Below, piece by piece: positions 15,709-25,100 of a stretch of 42,538 nt of DNA. A program made the translations under genes and the position numbers. Under the pieces are notes generated by a model. The model saw only the letters and a program-made list of their open reading frames with translations, made no database searches and was not told where the DNA came from. Where the stretch lies: positions 1-42,538 of the IMG/VR virus record IMGVR_UViG_3300038435_000224, one strand, 5' to 3'. The stretch is from a virus. Within the stretch, counting starts at the first letter, position 1; each line of letters starts with the position of its first letter.

Positions 15709-16149
15709 ATGAAATTGATATCAAAACTTATATTAACACTATTGGTGTTCGCGGTGACATTGCATTGTCCAGCATTGGCGGTGAGGACAGATATTACAGC
15801 AATTGTTCCTAAAAATCCTAACGCTGGCACCATCGCAGCCAATGGAGCAGATATATCATTAACGGCAGCTGATGTTAGCAACAAGAATTCATGCACTCTC
15901 ACAGGTAGAGAAATGCTGTTTGCTTTTAATAGCGACGATGACACTGCTTATACAGTAACTGTATCAAGTGTGGCTGATCAACTTGGTCGTACTGGCGATG
16001 TTGAATCTTATTCGATAGGTTTTGGCGAGTATGCATTGATTGGTCCATTCCCACTTGAAGGCTGGAAACAATCAACAGGCAAATTACATTTTGAAGCAAA
16101 TAATGCCGCAATTAAATTTGCGGTGATACGAGTTCCATTTAATAACTAA
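15709..16149 (+). CDS. Second signal-peptide protein, between tail terminator and tail tube
   Basis: 146 residues, ATG after GAAAGGGAG. The N-terminus MKLISKLILTLLVFAVTLHC continues PALA, a clear Sec signal peptide with a predicted A-x-A cleavage site (residue 24); Cys20 is not in a lipobox. The mature domain (ISLTAADVSNKNSCTLTGRE, TVTVSSVADQLGRTGDVESY, EYALIGPFPLEGWKQSTGKL) resembles a small beta-sandwich protein often found without a signal peptide near phage tail genes. It is the second exported-looking product of this operon. Function unknown; virion adhesin or decoration is possible. Confidence 0.68.
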   Translation: MKLISKLILTLLVFAVTLHCPALAVRTDITAIVPKNPNAGTIAANGADISLTAADVSNKNSCTLTGREMLFAFNSDDDTAYTVTVSSVADQLGRTGDVESYSIGFGEYALIGPFPLEGWKQSTGKLHFEANNAAIKFAVIRVPFNN

Positions 16150-16178
16150 TTGACACTAGAAAAAGGGAGAACTATACA

Positions 16179-16607
16179 ATGAGTAATGCTATTGCTGCAA
16201 CAGGTACTTTATTACAAAGAGGCGATGGGGCTACACCGACAGAAAACTTCACTACGATAGCGGAAGTTAAGGATATAACTATAGATTTTAGCGGCGATAT
16301 CATAGACGTAACGAGTCATGATGCTGCAAATTCGTTTCGCGAGAAGCTGCCAACTTTATTAGATGCAAACCTAACTTTTGAAGTAAATCTACTACCGGCA
16401 GATGCAACACATAATCCGTCTGTGGGTGTATGGAGTGACTTACTTGATAAAGTTAAGAGGAATTATAAGGTTGTATTTACCGACAGTGGAAATACTGAAG
16501 TTACCTTACCTGTTCACATAAGTCAGTTTTCTGTAAACGCAGGTGTTGGTGATGCTCTCACTGCATCGATAACAGCGGTTGGTGCTGACGCGCCTACCTT
16601 TGCTTAA
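16179..16607 (+). CDS. Major tail tube protein
   Basis: 142 residues, ATG after AGGGAGAA. The pattern TTIAEVKDITIDFSGDIIDVTSHD, FREKLPTLLDANLTFEVNLLP and a final beta segment (PVHISQFSVNAGVGDALTASITAVGAD) is that of the phage tail tube family (TP901-1/lambda V-like) of long-tailed siphoviruses. Hexamers stack to build the tail tube around the tape measure. It precedes the G/GT chaperone genes, the conserved order. Confidence 0.9.
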   Translation: MSNAIAATGTLLQRGDGATPTENFTTIAEVKDITIDFSGDIIDVTSHDAANSFREKLPTLLDANLTFEVNLLPADATHNPSVGVWSDLLDKVKRNYKVVFTDSGNTEVTLPVHISQFSVNAGVGDALTASITAVGADAPTFA

Positions 16608-16646
16608 AACAGATGACGATCTAAATAGAAAGGAGTAGAAATTATT

Positions 16647-17033
16647 ATGGCTTTATTAGGTAAGGATGACATTGTCAAAGCAGAAGACCTTGTAAAAGAG
16701 GTTGTATCTGTTCCCGAGTGGCGTGGCGAAGTTACACTTCGTACGATGACGGCAGGGGATGCTATGAAAATCAGTGATTTGGTTCAGAAAGATGCTAAAA
16801 AACCTGACAAATGTGCTATTGCTGTCATGCTCTCAAAAGTTATTGAGGGTGCCAATGGTGAATTATTGTTTGATTCGGAAGATGGAGCTGCCGCGCTTGC
16901 GAAAAAGTCGCCGAAGGTTTTACTGCGTTTGTGGGAGCGCGCAGCGAAAATGAATGCGCTTGGTGGTAAGGACGGTGAGGAACTGGAAAAAAACTCCGAA
17001 AAAATGCCATCAGAAGATTCGGCTTCCGATTAG
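16647..17033 (+). CDS. Tail assembly chaperone, G-type product
   Basis: 128 residues when translated without frameshift, ATG after AAAGGAG. The core GEVTLRTMTAGDAMKISDLV, then AIAVMLSKVIEGANGELLF and LLRLWERAAKMNALG, is the usual tail chaperone N-domain. The tail GKDGEELEKNSEKMPSED is a hydrophilic linker containing the slippery site. In lambda, gpG and the frameshifted gpGT bind the tape measure protein during tail assembly and are absent from the virion. Order (tail tube, G, T, tape measure) agrees. Confidence 0.88.
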   Translation: MALLGKDDIVKAEDLVKEVVSVPEWRGEVTLRTMTAGDAMKISDLVQKDAKKPDKCAIAVMLSKVIEGANGELLFDSEDGAAALAKKSPKVLLRLWERAAKMNALGGKDGEELEKNSEKMPSEDSASD

Positions 17034-17362
17034 CGCTTGCCCTCGGGATGACTATTCGGGAGCTATCAAACCGAATGGATGCCCGAGAGCTCGGGGAGTG
17101 GATGGCATTTTATAAAATCGAACCATTCGGCTTTGATGCAGATAATCATAGAGCAGGAGTTATTGCGCAACTCGTTGGAGAAATTCATCGTAATCGCAAA
17201 AAACAACCAAAGCCGTTCACTATTGATGATTTTTATCCAATGTCTTGCTCTAATGAATCTAAAAAGATGGGAGAAAACAAAGACGACAAAGCAGATCGGA
17301 TGAAGCAAATATTCAGATTTTTCCAAGGGTTTTGGGAGGCAAAGAAGAAACAAAATGGCTAA
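16647..17362 (+). CDS. Tail assembly chaperone, GT fusion by -1 ribosomal frameshift
   Basis: The -1 frame is open from 16979 to 17362 and carries the T domain (RFGFRLALALGMTIRELSNR, then ARELGEWMAFYKIEPFG), a typical DUF4035-like sequence. It has no credible start with a ribosome binding site of its own; the ATG at 17048 falls inside the conserved GMT motif. A shift at A AAA AAC (16988-16994) would join 116 codons of G to 122 residues of T, giving about 238 residues. This is the lambda gpG-T arrangement. The gene overlaps the tape-measure start by 8 bp. Confidence 0.88.
16988..16994 (+). promoter_or_regulatory. Programmed -1 frameshift slippery heptamer A AAA AAC
   Basis: In the zero frame the codons read GAA AAA AAC, so bases 16988-16994 form the X XXY YYZ heptamer, one of the most efficient -1 sites in bacteria. 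A short CCGAA (16996-17000)/TTCGG (17018-17022) stem lies just downstream and could assist. The -1 frame leads directly into the T domain. Confidence 0.88.
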
Positions 17363-20300
17363 TACACTTGCTAGTGTTGTAGTTGATTTTGTTGCTCAAA
17401 CAGCAAAATTTCAAACTGACATGAATAGAGCTACTCAGATTGCCGAAAAATCTTTCGCTAGAATCAATCGAGCAGTCGATGCTTTTAAAGCTTCACTTGT
17501 TGGTATTGGGGCGGGACTTCTATTTGGACAAATAATTAAAGAAACATCTGAAGCCGAAAAATCTATGGCTCAGCTTGAAGCTGCAGTTAAATCAACAGGT
17601 GGTGCCGCTGGCTTGACCGCCAAGCAGCTGGCTGATATGGCAAGTTCTTTGCAAAAGACATCAACGTTTAGCGATGAAACGATCCAGAGTGCACAATCAT
17701 TACTTCTCACATTTACCAAAATTAGTAAAGATGTCTTTCCACAGGCTACCCAGTCCGTATTGGATATAGCAACTAGAATGGGCACAGATGCTAAGTCGGC
17801 AGCTATTCAACTCGGTAAAGCGCTAAATGATCCAATTACAGGATTGCAATCTCTGCGCCGGGTTGGTGTTTCTTTTAGCGAAGGTCAAAAAGAGATGATC
17901 AAGTCTCTTGCGGAATCAGGCAAGCTGATGGAAGCTCAGAAAATAATATTGAAGGAGTTGGCAGTAGAGTTTGGTGGTTCTGCAGCGGCGGCCCGCAATA
18001 CATTGGGTGGAGCAATAGACGGGCTCAAGAACAGTTTCGGAGACTTTCTTGAAGCTATTGGAAAGGTTCAATCTAGTGGTTTAACTAACTTGATAAATGG
18101 ACTCAGCAAATTGTTTGATGAGGCTGCAGAACATGGGACAGAAATATCTAATGCCTTATTAGGAATTGCTGCATCAGCTGCAATTTTGCAGGCTGCAAAA
18201 ATACCTGCTTTGTTCACAGTGATTACAGCGACAGCTAAAGCTGCCTTTATAGCTCTTAGCTCAGGTGCTGGAATTGCAACCGGTGGACTATCCATACTTG
18301 CTGGATTGTTAATTACCTTCAAAGACACAACTTTTCAGATTGGAGACTCGCAAGTTACGCTGACAAATTTGTTAGCAGCAACATGGGAAAAGCTAACTCC
18401 TCTGGTTAATACAGCTATTGAAATGATGGTTAGTGCTTTTAATTCAATAACGCAATGGATTCAGAAATTAGCTAATGATGTAGGCAATTTCTTGAATAAA
18501 ACTTTTGGTGGTTTTATAGAGAATACAATAGGCTTCTTTAATGAATTGGCTAATCTTCCTATTGCAAGCGTCATATTTCCGCAAATTAGGTTGATTAAGT
18601 CCGGGGCTCAGCTTGTAAAAAGTTTTGGAGAAAATACAAAATCAACTTTCGATTCAATAGTAAAACGAGCTGCTGAACTTACAAAAATTCAACAAAAAAC
18701 AGGTCCATCCAATGTGCTTCCAGGAGGAATTAAGTCTGCCGCTGAGGAGATGAGCAAATTAGCACGTGAGCAGGCTAAGAAAGCAGCAGACTTTTTTAAA
18801 GATCAGAAAAATATAAATACTGTGCTACAGAAAGAGATCAGCCTTCATGGGATGGCTCTGGAGCTTGAAAAACTTAAAGTACAGTTTGCCGATAAAGTAG
18901 GACGCGAATTACTGCCTGCTGAACTTGGTCAGTTAACGCAAATACTTGAAGTGCGCAAGCAATTAAAAGCAATTCAAGCAATAAAAGATATTGAGCAGGA
19001 GTACGCACAACGCAAACAAATTGCAGAACTTGAGCGGAATCACATGAATGAGTTGATTCCAGGTGTTCAAACGATTCATAAATTGCAGCAACAAGGAATA
19101 GAGTTAACAGAGCAACAAATAGAAAAAATCAAACAACTATCGCTTGAATTTGAGAAGGGACAACTGAATGCTAAGACTCAAGAATATATTGACAGTTTAG
19201 TCGAATCTAACAAGAGGCTGGAAGAGTCGCTTTATTATGAAAAAAATATTGCTGAAGTATTGGATGCTCAGACACAGGCAAGAAAAACTAATAAATTTAT
19301 TTCACAGGAACAATTGGACATTATTGCTCAACAAGTGAAGCTTAGTCAGCAATTAGAGAGCACCAAGAAACTAAAAGAAATTTTCAATGCTAATGAAGAT
19401 AGAAACAAGCAGCTACAAATATCTCTAATTAAAAATAGGGATATACGAGAAGTTCTGATCGCTCAGTTGTCTGCTCAACAATCCATTGGTAGAGAGTTAA
19501 CTGATCAAGAAAAATCTATCATTGCTAATCAAACTGCTTATAAACTTTATGTAGAAGATGTAAATAGAGCCGAAGATATAATCAAGGCTAATCACACTGA
19601 ACAAGAAAAATTCAACGATGACTATAAAGAACTAGTTGAATTATTTGATAAGGGGTTGCTGTCATATGATCAATTTGCTAAGGCGGTAAAGAATTCTTCT
19701 CCACAATTTAAAAAAATCAAAGAATTTGCTGATGATATAGCTAGTTCTTTTACCACGGCTATTGACGAAATTGTTGATGGTTCAAAGAAAATTGGTGATG
19801 TGTTTAAGGATTTAGGAAAATCTATTTTAAAAAATATAGCTAATCAATTATTGATCAATCCATTGCAAACGGGTATCTCAAACGTAATTCAAAATTTATT
19901 CAAAGTTCCTGTTCCCGGAGGAACTATCGCTCAAGGTGGGATAGGATCAGGTATTGGTGGTAAACCTGCTGGTTTTGCAATGGGCTCGTTAGCATCTATA
20001 TTCGGCTTTGGTGGTGGACCAACGATATCTGGCGCTGGACAAAATTCTTCTATCCAGGGCGGCTCTGTATTTGCAAATGGACCAGTGTATGTTAGCAATG
20101 GTCAAGTAATATTTAATGGCAGTAACCCATTGTCTAATGCGTTAAATTCGGGATTTAGTCCACCAGGATTGTTACCGGGTTTAGGTGGTGCTGCACCATT
20201 CTTGCAGCAATTATTTGATAATCCATTGGGATCACTAGGCGATTTGTTTGGTGGTAATTCATCGAATTTACTCAAAGGCGGTATTTCGGCATCCAATATG

Positions 20301-21308
20301 GTCGGTCTTGGTAGTTCTTATAGTAATGATAATGGTATGAGAGGTCCGAGCATTGATGAATTGAGATCAATTCATAAGCAAATTTCTGATAAGCAGGCAC
20401 AAATGACACTGATGGATCCGACAAGATCGTTGTGGGATAGACAAATTGCTGAACAGCAACTAGCTGGTGTGGGACTTCAAAATGCAATAAATCAGCAGTC
20501 AAACAATTTTACGATGCCGAACTTGGCTCTACTAGATCAATATGGTATCAAAACGGATCCTGCACTCCGCAATTATTTAGCTGCATACAATCCGACGTAC
20601 AATCCTATGCAATGGCAAATGGTATCCACGCCGCAAATGGAAATTCCCGATTTCGGTGGGTTTATCGGACCACAAAATCCGAATCGTCCATCTGCAGCAG
20701 GAGTTTATGGCGGTGGATTTGGTACACAGGAAGGTGGAATTGTCGGACCGTATTTTGGTAACGATGCGGAGCGTGCTATCGCTAGAATTACAGGCGGTAA
20801 TTCCAGTTACGGAATGCCTCAAATTGGATCGCCTAATTTGGGCGGATACTATGGATCCCAACCAGCGAGTTATTCTAGCCCAAATATTGTGGACCAACTT
20901 AGTTCCTCTCTGCAAAACTTCCAAGGTGGTAGTGGCGGCTATTATGATTATTCAATTCCACGAGCTGATCTCTATGATAGATACGTTAATTTGCGTGGTT
21001 TTGCTGAAGGTGGCAGACCACCGGTCGGTAAACCTTCAATTGTTGGTGAAAGAGGTCCTGAATTATTTGTGCCGGACGTTGCTGGCAGAGTGATATCAAA
21101 CAGCGATCTGCGTGGTAGCTCGCCAAACGTAAAAATTATCAACAACACAGGAATGCCTATCGGCGCTGAAAATGTTTCTGTCACACAAAATGGTAGAGAC
21201 ATAACAATTCAACTTGACGAATTGGTTGCATCAAAAATTCGCTCTGGCGGTCCAACTTCCCGCGCTATTCAGCAGATGGTACGTGGACAACGTAATGTAC
21301 AGAGGTGA
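17355..21308 (+). CDS. Tail length tape measure protein
   Basis: 1317 residues, the longest gene. The N-terminal ~230 residues (VVVDFVAQTAKFQTDMNRATQIAEKSFARI, then TAKQLADMASSLQKTSTFSDETIQSAQSLLLTF) are the lambda-type TMP domain. A hydrophobic helical segment at about 260-330 could cross the host membrane during ejection. Residues about 470-800 are charged heptad-rich coiled coil; 850-1200 is a Gly/Asn/Ser-rich low-complexity region. The C-terminus FAEGGRPPVGKPSIVGERGPELFVPD is a common TMP end motif. Length dictates tail length, here implying a tail of roughly 200 nm if the usual ~1.5 angstrom per residue holds. ATG overlaps the T stop. Confidence 0.95.
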   Translation: MANTLASVVVDFVAQTAKFQTDMNRATQIAEKSFARINRAVDAFKASLVGIGAGLLFGQIIKETSEAEKSMAQLEAAVKSTGGAAGLTAKQLADMASSLQKTSTFSDETIQSAQSLLLTFTKISKDVFPQATQSVLDIATRMGTDAKSAAIQLGKALNDPITGLQSLRRVGVSFSEGQKEMIKSLAESGKLMEAQKIILKELAVEFGGSAAAARNTLGGAIDGLKNSFGDFLEAIGKVQSSGLTNLINGLSKLFDEAAEHGTEISNALLGIAASAAILQAAKIPALFTVITATAKAAFIALSSGAGIATGGLSILAGLLITFKDTTFQIGDSQVTLTNLLAATWEKLTPLVNTAIEMMVSAFNSITQWIQKLANDVGNFLNKTFGGFIENTIGFFNELANLPIASVIFPQIRLIKSGAQLVKSFGENTKSTFDSIVKRAAELTKIQQKTGPSNVLPGGIKSAAEEMSKLAREQAKKAADFFKDQKNINTVLQKEISLHGMALELEKLKVQFADKVGRELLPAELGQLTQILEVRKQLKAIQAIKDIEQEYAQRKQIAELERNHMNELIPGVQTIHKLQQQGIELTEQQIEKIKQLSLEFEKGQLNAKTQEYIDSLVESNKRLEESLYYEKNIAEVLDAQTQARKTNKFISQEQLDIIAQQVKLSQQLESTKKLKEIFNANEDRNKQLQISLIKNRDIREVLIAQLSAQQSIGRELTDQEKSIIANQTAYKLYVEDVNRAEDIIKANHTEQEKFNDDYKELVELFDKGLLSYDQFAKAVKNSSPQFKKIKEFADDIASSFTTAIDEIVDGSKKIGDVFKDLGKSILKNIANQLLINPLQTGISNVIQNLFKVPVPGGTIAQGGIGSGIGGKPAGFAMGSLASIFGFGGGPTISGAGQNSSIQGGSVFANGPVYVSNGQVIFNGSNPLSNALNSGFSPPGLLPGLGGAAPFLQQLFDNPLGSLGDLFGGNSSNLLKGGISASNMVGLGSSYSNDNGMRGPSIDELRSIHKQISDKQAQMTLMDPTRSLWDRQIAEQQLAGVGLQNAINQQSNNFTMPNLALLDQYGIKTDPALRNYLAAYNPTYNPMQWQMVSTPQMEIPDFGGFIGPQNPNRPSAAGVYGGGFGTQEGGIVGPYFGNDAERAIARITGGNSSYGMPQIGSPNLGGYYGSQPASYSSPNIVDQLSSSLQNFQGGSGGYYDYSIPRADLYDRYVNLRGFAEGGRPPVGKPSIVGERGPELFVPDVAGRVISNSDLRGSSPNVKIINNTGMPIGAENVSVTQNGRDITIQLDELVASKIRSGGPTSRAIQQMVRGQRNVQR

Positions 21309-21314
21309 TTTATA

Positions 21315-21665
21315 ATGCCGAATCCGATATGGCCACTAGATTTACCACAAAGTGTATCTGTTAACTACAGTGAGACTTCGCTACCTAACTCAATATCAAG
21401 TACTATCGATGCTGGACCAGCTAAAATCCGAAAGCGATTTGAAAATCAAATTAGACGATTCAGCGTAACTCAATACCATACAATTGAGCAAAAACAAATC
21501 TTTCAAGAGTTTCATCAAGAAAATGAAGCCAACAGATTTGACTGGCGAGATCCAACTGATAACTCGGCAGCAGAATGTAGATTTGTGCCAAGCGTAGCGC
21601 CTCAATATCAACGAATCTCGCCCACGCACTATTTGATAAGTTTTTCATTTGAGATATTGCCATGA
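21315..21665 (+). CDS. Minor tail protein (lambda M-like position)
   Basis: 116 residues, ATG after AGAGGTGAT. The product (NPIWPLDLPQSVSVNYSETS, KIRKRFENQIRRFSVTQYHT, and FDWRDPTDNSAAECRFVP) looks like a short beta-rich tail-tip subunit. It sits between the tape measure and the DUF1833 gene, where lambda has M. Its stop overlaps the next ATG by 4 bp. The family assignment is by position and general resemblance. Confidence 0.65.
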   Translation: MPNPIWPLDLPQSVSVNYSETSLPNSISSTIDAGPAKIRKRFENQIRRFSVTQYHTIEQKQIFQEFHQENEANRFDWRDPTDNSAAECRFVPSVAPQYQRISPTHYLISFSFEILP

Positions 21666-22156
21666 CGAGGGAGCTATCTGCTACTGCTGATGCTGCGATT
21701 TTTGCACCTGAGACATGCGAAGTTTTTATTAAGCTTATTGAAATAGATCATCCTGATTGGGATGAGCCGTTTCGCTTTTGTCAAAATTCAAATAATGTGG
21801 TCAGCAACGGTGATACTTATGAGCAATTCCCATTCACAATAGAACCACCAAATGACAGTGGTAATGAATCATCTCAAGTCACACTTCTTCTAGATAACGT
21901 GAAACGAACAGCACTGCTTCCGCTCAGACAGCTAGCAGCAAGTTCAAATCGTGCAACTGTTACTTTGAAATTAGTTTTAGCAAGTGAGCCAGATACAGTG
22001 ATTGGAGATGTTTGGGAATTTACGCTGATGGAAATAGGGTATAACGGAAACGTTATTCAATGTTCATTGCTATTCGATGATATCGGAAACGAGCCATTTC
22101 CATCGGATGATATGAGTCCTGCCAATAATCCAGGATTATTCAAGGAGGGTGAGTAG
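21662..22156 (+). CDS. DUF1833 minor tail protein (lambda L-like)
   Basis: 164 residues. The segment EVFIKLIEIDHPDWDEPFRFCQNSNNVVSNGDTYEQFPFTI followed by SSQVTLLLDNVKRTALLPLRQL and a C-terminal FPSDDMSP motif fit DUF1833, a baseplate/tail-tip distal-tail-like family. ATG overlaps the previous stop, and the last base of TAG is shared with the GTG of the following hub gene. It probably forms a ring at the tail tip between tube and hub. Confidence 0.85.
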   Translation: MTRELSATADAAIFAPETCEVFIKLIEIDHPDWDEPFRFCQNSNNVVSNGDTYEQFPFTIEPPNDSGNESSQVTLLLDNVKRTALLPLRQLAASSNRATVTLKLVLASEPDTVIGDVWEFTLMEIGYNGNVIQCSLLFDDIGNEPFPSDDMSPANNPGLFKEGE

Positions 22157-25100
22157 TGAACTTTTTTAATAACTTGTTTTCATCACTGAGCTCTCTCTTT
22201 TCAAATTTTCGCAATGTTAATCCACTCGGACTAATAGTTGGTGGTGCAGCGTTACTGCTTGGAGGATTGTTCAATGCGAATTCTAACGAAAATAATTCTA
22301 ATAGCGTATTACAAGATTCAATTTCAACGGCTCCCACTCCGCCAAGCACTCCTGTCGCTCCCACACCTGCAGCTTTTGGAGGAGCAAAAGATCAACTCGT
22401 TCCACATATAACAGGTGTTTCTAATACTGATGGTAGATTCCTACCCGATCCAAGAATATATGGAACATACAAAATATATCCGGTACTAGCAGCAAGAACC
22501 TTGACTGAAATTAGCGGAAATGACCAATATCTGACAGCCTTATTTTCATTAGGAAAAGGCCCTCTCGATATTTCAGAAATCAAAATTGGCGACAAATTGA
22601 TAACTGAATATCAGGATGTTTTATATGAAGTGCGTCCAGGCTATCCAGATGATGATCCAATCACTCTTTACACACAGGATGTTGAGGAAGTAGAGCTCGA
22701 TTTACCACTTCCATATAATGTCCCCAAAGAGCGGTCTGCTGGACAAAGCGCTACTAGACTATCAGTGGATATCATGTTTCCCGACGGTCTGTTTTGGCTC
22801 GATGAGGAAAATAATCCCACACCGTATACGGTAATTGTACAAGTAGATTACCGATTGCACGGAAGTTCAGATCCTTGGACTACTGCTGGGCAGATCAATG
22901 CAACGGAGGCAACGGGCTCAATTGTTCGTAAAAACCTTTCTTGGACTGTTGATCGTGCCTTGTATGACATTAAACTGACTAGACTGACGCCTGATACAGA
23001 TCCAGAAGCTGGAATTACATCCGACTGTCAATGGACAATTATTCGTGCGTTTGATACTGATGCTCAGCCAGTAACTCAAAGAAAAGATAGATTTGGCAAC
23101 ACCATCGGTGTTGCATATATTGCAGTTCGCATTAAAGCCACAGAAGAACTCAATGGCACCATTGATTCACTTAGCTGCGTAGCTAAATCAATGTTACCTA
23201 TATGGGATGGTGAAGAATGGACGGAGCCACAAATAACTAATAATCCTGCCTGGATTTATGCTGATGTTTTAACTGGTACAGCACTAAAAAAATCACTGTC
23301 AAAAGTGAAACTTGATACTTCCACGCTGTTAGCATGGGCTCAATTCTGTGATGCAAAAGGATACACTTTTAATGCCCCAATTGACACCAAGAGTACTGTT
23401 AACGAAGTTTTGAAGCAGATAGCTTCAGTAGGAAGAGCATCACCTAATGTTGGGGCTAATGGAAAACGTTCAGTAGTAATTGATGATTTAAAAACTGTTC
23501 CTTCTCAATTCTTCACTCCTTTCAACTCAAGAGATTTTGAAGGAGCAATTCAGTGGATTGAACAGCCTCAAGCTCTCAACGTCAGATTCATAAATCCGGA
23601 AGCTAATTGGCAGACCGATGAACGAGTAGTATTTGATGACGGTTACGATTCAAGCAATGCTCACCTGCGTGAGACAATTTCGTTGTACGGTGTGACAGAT
23701 TCAGACCATGCTTGGAAGTTAGGAAGGTATTATTTAGCTCAAGCACGGTTACGTAGAGAGCGGTTTTTTATAACGGTTGATGTTGAAAATTTGAAGTGTC
23801 GTAGAGGAGACAAAGTACTTTTCAATCACGATGTTCCGCAGTTTGGTGTGAAAAGTTCCAGAATTAAGAGTCTTATTTTAAATGGTAGCAATGATATTAC
23901 CGGAGTTACTTTGACTGACGGTGTTCCTACCGACTTGAATACTTTGTATGACGTAACCATCAGAATGGCAAATGGCACAAAGATTAGCCGATCTGTAATA
24001 GGCGATGGAACTGTAATGAACAGTCTATCGTTTACACAAAACATTGCCGCTGCAACCAATCCAAAGCCTGCTACTCAAGATCTTGTCCTCTTCGGTGGTT
24101 TTGTAGAATGCCTCGTCGAGCACATTGAATATTTAAATGATTTATCAGCCCGTCTTACTCTGATTCCGGACAATGCCGGAATATATACTGCTGACTCTGG
24201 CACAATCCCACCACACGATCCTCAAATCACCATAGTGCCAGAGCCTCAGCGGGTAACTCCTAAGCCAGTAATTATTTCTGTTAGATCCGACGAATCAGTT
24301 CTGCAACGTGACACTGATGGAGCTCTGGTTACACGAGTACAGATAATTATTGCTGTACCACCTGCTGATGTGACTTTCCACCAATATCAAACACGCATTT
24401 CTGGAACTAGCCAATGGGGGGATATCGATAACCAGCCTGCACAAAATGGTGAGATATATACCTACGGTGTGCAAGATGGTTCGACGGTAGACATCCGGGT
24501 AAGAAACGTCAGCCGACTAGGAGTTCTCAGCGAGTGGGTGCAGATATCCAATCATTTCGTAGTAGGTAAGACTACGCGACCACCAAATGTCCCTGTTTTA
24601 GAAAGAGTAGGAAATTCTCTTAGGTGGGCTTATACAGAAGAACTGTTAGGGCAACCTGTGCCTCTAGATTTTGCAGGGTTTATCGCAAAAATTACATCAG
24701 GTGGTGGCAGTGATTGGGATGCTGGTATAGCAGTTTTTTCGCTGACAACTGCCACGCAATATCCATTGTCTCTATTGCCTGCTGGGCAGTTTGCATTCAT
24801 GTTGAAGGCTGTGGATGTTGCTGGCAATGAATCACAAGATCCCATTATTTTGAGAGCTAATTTCGGCGATCCATTAATAGATAATGTCATTTTAGAAATT
24901 CCTGAACATCCAGAATTTCCTGGATCTATAACTAACGGCTCAGTTATAGATGATGTGTTAACTGCCGATGAGACCGGTGAGCTGTTTTGGACTAATGACA
25001 CTGCTAAGTTTTGGAGCGGCAACAATAACGATCTGTTTTGGAGTACCACATTTGCAGAGATGATCTATAGGTGGTCGTTTACTATGCCTGGCATATATTC

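Noticed and set aside
20656-21093. 145-codon plus-strand frame inside the tape measure gene
   Set aside because: Shadow of the Gly/Asn-rich tape-measure region in another phase, with no ribosome binding site or recognisable domain.
24630-25049. 139-codon minus-strand frame opposite the tail hub
   Set aside because: Antisense to the Trp-rich hub segment, Ser/Leu-rich composition, no ribosome binding site.
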